From: Candidatus Poribacteria bacterium
Lineage (GTDB): Bacteria > Poribacteria > WGA-4E > WGA-3G
Direction: 5' to 3'
Assembly: GCA_022824265.1 (NCBI GenBank)
Contig: JAJEAG010000036.1
Location: 62,001-126,000 of the forward strand
DNA length: 64,000 nucleotides
Below, piece after piece: positions 54,946-62,764 of the stretch. The translations under genes and the position numbers were made by a program. The first letter of the stretch is position 1, and the number at the start of each line of letters is the position of its first letter. The notes beneath the pieces were generated by a model. That model did no database searches. It was not told where the DNA came from and was given only the letters and a program-made list of their open reading frames with translations.

Positions 54946-57900
54946 ATGAAAAACGACGATGTTGAATTGATTCAACAGGTTCTTGCTGGCGATGAAAACG
55001 CTTTCGCTGAACTTGTGAAAAAGTATCAAAAACCGGTTCATGCACTCGCGTGGCGGAAAATTGAGGATTTCCACGTCGCAGAAGAGATTACGCAGGATAC
55101 CTTCTTGATAGTGTATCAGAGACTCCATACCCTAAAAGATCCGAATCAGTTTTTTGGATGGCTCTATGTGATTGTGACACGTCGATGCTACGCTTGGCTC
55201 CGAAAGAAACGGATACGAACACAACCGTTGGAGGACGTAGAAACAACAATGACTCAAAGAGATGCATACTCACGACATGTCGCAGACCAACGTGCTCAAA
55301 GTGCTGTTGAATCACAACGCGATGTAGTCAAACAACTACTCGCGAAATTGAAGGAGAGTGAACGCACGGTGATGACGTTGTATTATCTCGGAGAAATGAC
55401 AGTCGAAGAGATAAGCAAGTTCTTAGGAGTATCATCGGGGACGATTAAGAGTCGGTTACAACGGGCACGGAATCGGTTACAGAAGGAGGAAACAATGATT
55501 AGGGAAGCACTTGAACATTTCCAAATTTCACCCAACCTTACTAACAACATCATGCAAGAGGTAAAAAATCTAAAACCTACACCTTCTGGAAGTAAACCTT
55601 TAGTGCCATGGACGATTGCTGCGTCAAGTGCTGTTTTACTTGTGTTACTGCTTGGATTAGGAAGCCAACATTTACTGCAATTTCAGCAATCATACAGTTT
55701 AGATGCACAAGTTGAAATGACAGTTGAACTTGTTGAGGCACCTATTGTGTCGAATCTTGACACGAAGCCAGATGTACGTCGTCAAATTGGAAATGCAAAT
55801 GCACAAAATAATAGCAATAATAAGGGTCAAAAACCTAATGAAGTCCTATTTGCTGCCGCAGAGGCACAAGGAGAAGACGTGTCTGTTTCTAAGCAGGAGT
55901 GGATTCAATCTAAACCTATCACAGGTACTACGGTACAAGGTTTACTTGCAACCGCAAAGGAAGAACTATATGCTCTCGTTCATGATGGAAACCTATACAA
56001 ATTACAAGACGATAAAGAAGGATGGCAACATGTTAATGATATTAGTTCAATAACAGATGTGCCGTTTGTTGCTATTCCTATGGCAGAATGGGACAATACA
56101 CTCTATATGCTTCCGTCAAATAAACTCTATGCTTCAAAGGATAACGGTAAAACATGGAATTTCGTTCACCAATTTCCCGAAGAATATACCAGTCCAAAGG
56201 AATTGCTGCTAATGAAACATGCGTTTTACACTGTTTTTGAACGTGGCGGTGCTTTTCGTTCTAAGGATCGAGGAAAGACGTGGACAAATATAAACAATGA
56301 ATTTACCAACAGACCAAATTCTATTTCTATTGTATCTGTCCAAGACACAGTGTTTGCTTTAGCAGATTCTATCTATCGTTGGGACTCGGGTAGTTGGCAA
56401 CGGATAGCAGAATTCCCAGAACCCCAAGCAAGAAATTGTTATTCAATTACTGCAACCAATGACAAGTTGTATGCATTTGTAATAAATCATAGATATGATC
56501 CTGATAATTCATCGGAGAAACTACAACGAGGATGGTGGATATTTCGTTCAACTGACTTGGGAAATTCATGGAAAAATATAACACCTACGCATGTTTGGAA
56601 ATTAAGAGCAGGATGGCTCGTTAATATCAGACTTGTCGCTGCTGGTGATACGCTCATGGCAATTGAACAGGGTATGGTAAGCTCTACCGATGGTGGTGAT
56701 ACATGGATGCCACTACAGGGTTTTTCACCACCGATGTTATCGAATTCTCCTGCTGCGGCAGTAAGTGATAATATATTTTATTTTGGCAGCTCAGAGTACG
56801 GACTCCAACGTACAACTGATGGCGGTAAATCCTGGGAAGGGTTAAATGTTATTCCAGAAAATAGCCGAATTGGTAATATAGTTGTGTATAAAGAAGATGG
56901 TGAAGAGCAGAATACACATCCGATAATTTATGGTAATGTTGGAGAAATGGTAAACACCACCGACCAAGGTAAGTCTTGGAACGTTATTCCAATAGATATG
57001 CCAATGACATCATATAATAAAGAACAACCAGCAGAAATTTCCCAGATAGTCATCTCTGATGGTGTCATCTATGCAAAGGGCAGTTCACTTAGCAATTCAT
57101 ATAGTTATGTTCCTGGTAGTGATGAAACACGCATATTTCGCGTATCAACAGATGCCAATAAGTTGGTACCGATTCAAGACATGCCTGTCTTTGACTCAAC
57201 GAATTTATATGATCTGTTGAATCTCGGACAGGCTTCAAGAGGATCAGATAGGTTCTATGCTGAAATGTTACGGAAAAGTTCTATTGGGGCAACACAGTTC
57301 TTTAAACAGTTGGCAAAAATGGATATACCACATTCAGAGACATATTATCGGTACGGTGCACAAGGTGCATTTGCAGTTAGCGACAACACTTTTTATATGG
57401 AATACAACTTTAAACTCTTCCGCTGGGAACATGGTGATACAGAATGGCACGATACTGGACAGGAAGAAACAATTGAATTGATTGATGACATAGCGAAGAA
57501 AGATCTCAAACTTGCGGCATCAGGGAATACCGTCTACGTCGGCAAACGGGATGGACATCTTGTCGTATCATTTGATAAAGGTAATAATTGGTTTGATATT
57601 ACGCCAGGTCTACCGTTTCATGTTAACTCTTTTAATGATATTGTGGTTGCTGGATCCACCGTATATGTAGCGACTGACGCCGGCATCATCACATCTGATG
57701 ATGGGAGAAATTGGCGTACAGTCACTAATGCAGAGGGAACAAATCTCATTATGGAACACTTATCTATTGACGGAACAACTCTCTATGGTATCAACAGTAA
57801 CACAGGCATCTATCGCTTGGAAAAAGGTGTTTGGGAACAAGTTCTTTCAGATGCTCCCGACAACGTAAATTCTCTCGCTGTTGATGGAAACAACATATAC

Positions 57901-57948
57901 GTGGGAACACAGGACCGTGCGATGCTTCATTTCAATCTTGCAGAATAA
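54946..57948 (+). CDS. ECF sigma factor - membrane helix - Asp-box (BNR-like) propeller fusion
   Basis: The 1000-residue protein keeps the sigma part (regions 2 and 4, residues 1-185: FAELVKKYQKPVHALAWRK..., RTVMTLYYLGEMTVEEISKFLGVSSGTIKSRLQRAR) and the membrane helix (about 222-245). Here the C-terminal sensor is a different propeller: repeated Asp boxes S-x-D-x-G-x-T/S-W (SKDNGKTW, SKDRGKTW, STDLGNSW, STDGGDTW, TTDGGKSW, TTDQGKSW) as in BNR/sialidase-like or YCF48-like folds. An inserted helical segment (GATQFFKQLAKMD, about 785) interrupts it. The same sigma-TM chassis thus carries exchangeable sensors. GGAGATACCAG precedes ATG 54946. Confidence 0.92.
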   Translation: MKNDDVELIQQVLAGDENAFAELVKKYQKPVHALAWRKIEDFHVAEEITQDTFLIVYQRLHTLKDPNQFFGWLYVIVTRRCYAWLRKKRIRTQPLEDVETTMTQRDAYSRHVADQRAQSAVESQRDVVKQLLAKLKESERTVMTLYYLGEMTVEEISKFLGVSSGTIKSRLQRARNRLQKEETMIREALEHFQISPNLTNNIMQEVKNLKPTPSGSKPLVPWTIAASSAVLLVLLLGLGSQHLLQFQQSYSLDAQVEMTVELVEAPIVSNLDTKPDVRRQIGNANAQNNSNNKGQKPNEVLFAAAEAQGEDVSVSKQEWIQSKPITGTTVQGLLATAKEELYALVHDGNLYKLQDDKEGWQHVNDISSITDVPFVAIPMAEWDNTLYMLPSNKLYASKDNGKTWNFVHQFPEEYTSPKELLLMKHAFYTVFERGGAFRSKDRGKTWTNINNEFTNRPNSISIVSVQDTVFALADSIYRWDSGSWQRIAEFPEPQARNCYSITATNDKLYAFVINHRYDPDNSSEKLQRGWWIFRSTDLGNSWKNITPTHVWKLRAGWLVNIRLVAAGDTLMAIEQGMVSSTDGGDTWMPLQGFSPPMLSNSPAAAVSDNIFYFGSSEYGLQRTTDGGKSWEGLNVIPENSRIGNIVVYKEDGEEQNTHPIIYGNVGEMVNTTDQGKSWNVIPIDMPMTSYNKEQPAEISQIVISDGVIYAKGSSLSNSYSYVPGSDETRIFRVSTDANKLVPIQDMPVFDSTNLYDLLNLGQASRGSDRFYAEMLRKSSIGATQFFKQLAKMDIPHSETYYRYGAQGAFAVSDNTFYMEYNFKLFRWEHGDTEWHDTGQEETIELIDDIAKKDLKLAASGNTVYVGKRDGHLVVSFDKGNNWFDITPGLPFHVNSFNDIVVAGSTVYVATDAGIITSDDGRNWRTVTNAEGTNLIMEHLSIDGTTLYGINSNTGIYRLEKGVWEQVLSDAPDNVNSLAVDGNNIYVGTQDRAMLHFNLAE

Positions 57949-58161
57949 TGTGTCTTATTTGGAAGGTATTAAATGTCGTCCATTCTATCCCGATCCACCT
58001 CTTCTAATACACACCTAAAGTATATAATTTTCAACTTGATAAAGAACACGTACTTTGATAAAATTATAAAAAATAAATACTCACTAAATCAAAAACGGTT
58101 GAGGATACTTTATCCTTACTCACACGGACAAGAAGTGTTCTAATACACAACGGAGAAAAGC

Positions 58162-59067
58162 ATGGATCTCGTAAACGAATTTGCGTTCAAACAAAAAAAA
58201 TATATGCCCGTCTTTCCAAAAGCGAGTGGAAAACCGACCGTTTACATTGAAGGCTACCCGTTTGAGGACGACGAACCTATGGCAGCAACAGGATTTCACG
58301 GAATACAGATTACCACGTTTTTTGATCAAATTTCGCGATATTTTGATATTAATGAACATATTCACATCGGTATTGATAGTTTTATCTACTACCGTGAAGG
58401 GGACATCACCAAATTCGTTGCCCCTGATGTTTACGTCGTTTTCGGTGTTGATAAACATCCACAACGACGCAGTTTCTATACATGGGCAGAGGGTGCTGCA
58501 CCTGTTGCGGTATTTGAGTTCCTTTCAGATTCAACAGCACATCAAGATCGTAATAAAAAAGTACAGTTGTATCTGAAGGATATGGGTGTACAAGAATACT
58601 ATATCCATCAACCTGAGATGGAGAAACCATCGGAGTTTCGCGGGTGGCAGCGGAGTCCATCAGGGGACATTATAGAAATAGAACCGGATTCAGAAGGTGG
58701 TTTGTTCAGCGAAGCGTTAAATCTCTGGTTGCGATGGGAAGACGATCAGATTACACATGTAAGACTACTACGTCCGTATTTGCCAGATGGCACACTGATA
58801 ACCACATCTATGGAAGAAAAATACCTGCGAATACAGGAACAAGACCTCCGAGAACAAGAACAAGAAAGAAGAATACAAGAACAGAAAAGAAGAATACAAG
58901 AACAGCACCTCCGAGAGGAGGCGGAAGCGTTGGCAGCAACTGAAACTGACCGCCGTAAGGAAGCCGAAACACTCGCAAAAGAAGAAGCTGAACGGCGACA
59001 GAAACTTGAAGCAGAATTAGAACAACTCCGTGCACAGGTCGCCAACCGACAAGACGAAAGCACGTAA
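58162..59067 (+). CDS. Uma2-family (DUF820) PD-(D/E)XK nuclease-like protein with coiled-coil tail
   Basis: In this 301-residue protein, residues 1-195 form a Uma2/DUF820 domain. The acidic active-site pattern is APDVYVVFGV (Asp), AVFEFLSDSTAHQDRNKKVQLY (Glu and Lys, the E-x-S...K of this family) and VQEYYIHQPE. These restriction-endonuclease-fold proteins are abundant in cyanobacteria and similar genomes; their biological role is undefined. From about residue 215 to the end lies a highly charged helix with RIQEQ/LREQEQ repeats, a likely coiled coil. It interrupts the sigma-propeller series and has no CGCGTC motif. CGGAGAAAAGC precedes ATG 58162. Confidence 0.88.
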   Translation: MDLVNEFAFKQKKYMPVFPKASGKPTVYIEGYPFEDDEPMAATGFHGIQITTFFDQISRYFDINEHIHIGIDSFIYYREGDITKFVAPDVYVVFGVDKHPQRRSFYTWAEGAAPVAVFEFLSDSTAHQDRNKKVQLYLKDMGVQEYYIHQPEMEKPSEFRGWQRSPSGDIIEIEPDSEGGLFSEALNLWLRWEDDQITHVRLLRPYLPDGTLITTSMEEKYLRIQEQDLREQEQERRIQEQKRRIQEQHLREEAEALAATETDRRKEAETLAKEEAERRQKLEAELEQLRAQVANRQDEST

Positions 59068-59235
59068 CATATCCAAGATTAAATCAACCTAAACATAGTA
59101 AGGACACTCTTGTGTCGTTATAACCTAACCCTTCATACATGTGCTTTATTGCACATAACATGTAGGGTTTAATTTTATTTATCTAACAAACTCTACCTCA
59201 TTACCTGAAGCATTCTCTCTTTTTAGTAGAATTAT

Positions 59236-59262
59236 GCACCAGTTTTACCCCTAAGTCGCGTC
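59236..59262 (+). promoter_or_regulatory. Putative ECF-type promoter
   Basis: GCACCAG (59236-59242) and CGCGTC (59257-59262, then ACTATA), 14 bases apart; only 24 bases before the start at 59287. Confidence 0.66.
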
Positions 59263-59286
59263 ACTATAGGACATCGGAGGTAATGT

Positions 59287-62200
59287 ATGAAAAACCGTGA
59301 TCTTGAGTTGATCCAACGCGTTCTTGATGGTGATGAAATGGCTTTCACAGACCTTGTGAAAGAATATCAAAAACCGGTTCACACGCTTGTGTGGCGTAAA
59401 ATCGGGGATTTCCACATTGCCGAGGAACTTACACAAGACGTTTTCCTCAAGGCATATAAGAATCTGGACTCATTGAAAAACCCGCAGAGTTTCGCCAGTT
59501 GGCTATATGTAATTGCCACTCGTCGCTGCCTTGCATGGCAACGTAAAAAGCGTTTGCCGACACAATCTTTGGAAGATACAAACATCTCACAACTTGGAAA
59601 AGCGACCTATTCTCAATATATAGTTGAAGAAAACGAGCGGACAGCAGCAGAAGCACAACGCGAAACTGTCAAGAAGTTGCTTGCCAAACTACCAGAAAGT
59701 GAACGCACGGTAATCACATTACATTACTTCAGCGAGATGTCAAGTTCAGAGATTGGTGCGTTTTTAGGAGTCTCGGCAAATACGATTAGGAGCCGTCTCC
59801 GTCGCGCACAGCAACGTCTACAAAAGGAGGAAACAACGATTAGAGAAGCACTGGAACATTTTCAAATATCACCGAACCTTACCGATAACATTATGCAAGA
59901 GGTAAATAATCAAAAACCTACACCTTCTGGAAGTAAACCACTATTGCCATGGACGATTGCTGCTTCAGGTGCTATTTTGATTGTGTTACTGCTCGGATTA
60001 GGAAGCCAACAATTAGTAAATTATCAACAAACTTATTCTTTAGATGCACAAGCAGAGATGAAGATAGAACTCGTTGATACACCTATAGTGCTAAATCTGG
60101 ACACAACACAGGATGTAAAAAATCAACTTGGAAGTTCAAATCCACTTAGTATTAACGATAATAATGGTCAGAAACCTGACGAGGTGTTATTAGCTGCAGC
60201 AGATACAGAAGGAAAAGATACTTCTGCACAAAAACAGCAGTGGATTCAGAGAAACGGACCCGAAACGGGCATTTCAATGAGTAATCTTTTTCATACATCC
60301 GAAGGGGAAGTATATTTTATTCATCCAAGTAACACAATCTTAAAACTGCCAATTGATAGATCTGAATTACAAACCGTCAAAGACGTTAGTGATCTTGTAA
60401 CAGAATGGGATGATGAAATCCTTCTGGCGGAATTAAACGATAGGTTGTATAGCGTCATATCTAATGAACTCTACAGTTCTACAGATGGAGGTAAAACATG
60501 GCTTTCAGCAGGCAAGTGTCCGGAAGGGAAGGCAACTAAACTGGTAACAATGGGTGAAACTTTTTATCTGGCACACGAAGAACAGATTTTTCGTTCTACA
60601 GACATTGGGAAGACGTGGACTGCAGTAGATGCCGGATTGACAGGTAGAATAAACGATATAAAGGCAAATCAAAACATATTATTTGCTGCTACAGACACAG
60701 GTTTTTACCGCCTTAATAGTAATAATTGGCAACGTTTGGAATTCCCTGTGGAAGGAGCGGAGGTTTTCGAATCTTTTGCAGTAACCGAAAAAGACCTATA
60801 TGCCCATGCAGAAACGCATTGGAAAATAGGTGATCCCAAGAAACAAAATTGGTGGCTATTCCGTTCAACTGACAATGGTGATTCATGGACAGATATTACT
60901 CCTTCTAATGCATGGCAGACAATTGATAATCGACCCTTACTCACAATCTTGGCAACTGGTAAAACACTTTTACTGATTGGCAAACATGATGGCTTTGTTG
61001 CAAGGTCAATTGACAACGGGAATACATGGAAACTTGAGGAAACCACCGGTATTCCCGCTTCATCCTATGCTGTCTCCGATGGGGTAGCAATTAATGAAAG
61101 CACATATTTCACCATCGGAAATTCAGGGATTTTGCATTCGGATGATGGAGGAATATCGTGGAAACGTATCGGAGTTAGCGAGAAAAGCAGAATAGATAAC
61201 ATAATCCGAATTAAGACTAATAACCTGGAAGCCTCGTCTGATTCCTTCTACGCTATGATTATAAACGAAGTCTTCAAATCCAATGACAAAGGTAAGTCAT
61301 GGCGTGTCGTGAATCCAAAAATACGAATTACAGAATCTACTTCCTATCCTATTGCACCTCCGAAATTTACTCGGATCAGGGCATCTGGTGGTACCCTCTA
61401 TGCGAAACATGGTGGAACATCTCTTGGCAGCGGAAAAACAGGTATATATCGCATATCCGCAGATGGAGACACCTTTGTTCCGATCCAAGGTATGCCAACC
61501 TTGGACTCAGGAAATATGCAAAATATGTGGTCACAAAGAATGCAAGGTGCTTTGGATTTGTCAGATGAAGCCTTATTTAAGCAATTAAAGGAAAATGGCA
61601 TGGGTTCTACTCAGTTTTTCAAACAATTAGCACGAGGGGAATCTCATAAACAGAATCAACAAATAAAGAAACAACTCGCAAGTGAACAACTTGAACTATT
61701 AATGTTCGGTTTACGCGGTGGATTTGCTGTCAGTAACGGCACATTCTATATAGAATACAATTTTAAACTTTTCCGATGGCAACCGGGAGATACAGAATGG
61801 CATGACACGGGTGTGGAAGAAACAGCACCTGAACTCGTCTATAGGAAGGCTGCAGAGGTATTTGAACAGGAAGGTCTATCACAGGATAAAATTATGGAAA
61901 TTATTACGTCTTGGTTTACCGGATTCAAACTCGCTGTTTCAGGAGATACTGTTTACGTCGGCAAACGGGATGGTCATCTTGTCGCTTCGTTTGATCAAGG
62001 AAACGATTGGATTGATCTTACACCATTTCTACCTTTTCCGGTAAAAGCTTTCAAAGATATCGTGTTTGTCGCGGACAAAGTGTGTGTAGCAACAGACGTA
62101 GGCGTTTTTACTTCTGACCGTGGAAATAATTGGGGTGCTATCACCGACTCAGAGGGAACGAATCTCAACATGGATATGCTGGCTGTGGATGGAACGACGC

Positions 62201-62388
62201 TTTATGGTGTTACCAAAAGAACCGCTGACTACTACGGTGTTACCAATTTCTATCGCTTGGAAAAAGGCGTTTGGAAACAGATCGCATCAGAAGTGCCAGA
62301 TCGTGTAAATTCACTTGTTGTAGATAATGGCACGTTATACGTAGGAACACAAGACCGTGGTTTGCTTTATTTTAAGTTTGAAGATTAA
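59287..62388 (+). CDS. ECF sigma factor - membrane helix - Asp-box (BNR-like) propeller fusion
   Basis: A 1033-residue paralogue of the gene at 54946. ECF sigma regions 2 and 4 (1-185; region 4 here reads MSSSEIGAFLGVSANTIRSRLRRAQQRLQ) are followed by the membrane helix (about 222-243, IAASGAILIVLLLGLG) and an Asp-box propeller (STDGGKTW, STDIGKTW, STDNGDSW, SIDNGNTW, SDDGGISW, SNDKGKSW). It shares the GSTQFFKQLA insertion and the closing block (YVGKRDGHLVASFDQGNDW..., YVGTQDRGLLYF). At the internal AGGAGG site the Met is ACG (Thr), so no sigma-less form would start here. CATCGGAGGTAATGT precedes ATG 59287. Confidence 0.92.
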   Translation: MKNRDLELIQRVLDGDEMAFTDLVKEYQKPVHTLVWRKIGDFHIAEELTQDVFLKAYKNLDSLKNPQSFASWLYVIATRRCLAWQRKKRLPTQSLEDTNISQLGKATYSQYIVEENERTAAEAQRETVKKLLAKLPESERTVITLHYFSEMSSSEIGAFLGVSANTIRSRLRRAQQRLQKEETTIREALEHFQISPNLTDNIMQEVNNQKPTPSGSKPLLPWTIAASGAILIVLLLGLGSQQLVNYQQTYSLDAQAEMKIELVDTPIVLNLDTTQDVKNQLGSSNPLSINDNNGQKPDEVLLAAADTEGKDTSAQKQQWIQRNGPETGISMSNLFHTSEGEVYFIHPSNTILKLPIDRSELQTVKDVSDLVTEWDDEILLAELNDRLYSVISNELYSSTDGGKTWLSAGKCPEGKATKLVTMGETFYLAHEEQIFRSTDIGKTWTAVDAGLTGRINDIKANQNILFAATDTGFYRLNSNNWQRLEFPVEGAEVFESFAVTEKDLYAHAETHWKIGDPKKQNWWLFRSTDNGDSWTDITPSNAWQTIDNRPLLTILATGKTLLLIGKHDGFVARSIDNGNTWKLEETTGIPASSYAVSDGVAINESTYFTIGNSGILHSDDGGISWKRIGVSEKSRIDNIIRIKTNNLEASSDSFYAMIINEVFKSNDKGKSWRVVNPKIRITESTSYPIAPPKFTRIRASGGTLYAKHGGTSLGSGKTGIYRISADGDTFVPIQGMPTLDSGNMQNMWSQRMQGALDLSDEALFKQLKENGMGSTQFFKQLARGESHKQNQQIKKQLASEQLELLMFGLRGGFAVSNGTFYIEYNFKLFRWQPGDTEWHDTGVEETAPELVYRKAAEVFEQEGLSQDKIMEIITSWFTGFKLAVSGDTVYVGKRDGHLVASFDQGNDWIDLTPFLPFPVKAFKDIVFVADKVCVATDVGVFTSDRGNNWGAITDSEGTNLNMDMLAVDGTTLYGVTKRTADYYGVTNFYRLEKGVWKQIASEVPDRVNSLVVDNGTLYVGTQDRGLLYFKFED

Positions 62389-62423
62389 TTTAGTAAATCC
62401 TATAATTAATTTAGCATTTTTGA

Positions 62424-62457
62424 AAATGCGTCTCCTATTGATAGGGTAGACGCATTT
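62424..62457 (+). terminator. Terminator-like hairpin after the sigma-propeller gene
   Basis: AAATGCGTCT and AGACGCATTT form a 10-bp stem whose loop contains a further CCTAT/ATAGG pairing. It is 35 bases past the stop. The T run after it is short, so termination efficiency is uncertain. Confidence 0.6.
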
Positions 62458-62689
62458 AGATTTATAGTAAAAACCATAATTATTTACACCCAACGGTAGG
62501 TTCTGTTTCCTAACCGAATCGATATTTATTCAGCGTCATAGATGCAGTTAGAAAACCGCATCTACTGAGGAATGTGCACTTATTTATAGGTCTCACTATA
62601 ATAGCTAGATAGCATATCTTGGCAGCGTAGTGTTACATACTAACTGACTTACCTCTATCCTCCTTTCCTTCTATTTTTATCAAAATTAT

Positions 62690-62715
62690 GAGACTTTTTC
62701 CCTTCAACTCGCGTC
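62690..62715 (+). promoter_or_regulatory. Putative ECF-type promoter (weaker -35)
   Basis: GAGACTT (62690-62696) in the place of GCAACCG, then CGCGTC (62710-62715, followed by ACTATA); 49 bases before the start at 62765. The -10-like half is intact while the -35-like half is diverged. Confidence 0.58.
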
Positions 62716-62764
62716 ACTATATGTTGATGTCAAATGAGGTAATAACCTTTACCCGAGGTGTCCG

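Larger units (their letters stand above)
62389..62764. other. Intergenic region with terminator-like hairpin, REP remnants and promoter
   Basis: In order: a hairpin at 62424-62457, REP-like half-sites (ACGGTAGGTTCTGTTTCCTAACCG near 62492-62517; CAGTTAGAAAACCGCATCTACTG near 62545-62567), and a CGCGTC promoter at 62690-62715. No gene. Confidence 0.6.
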
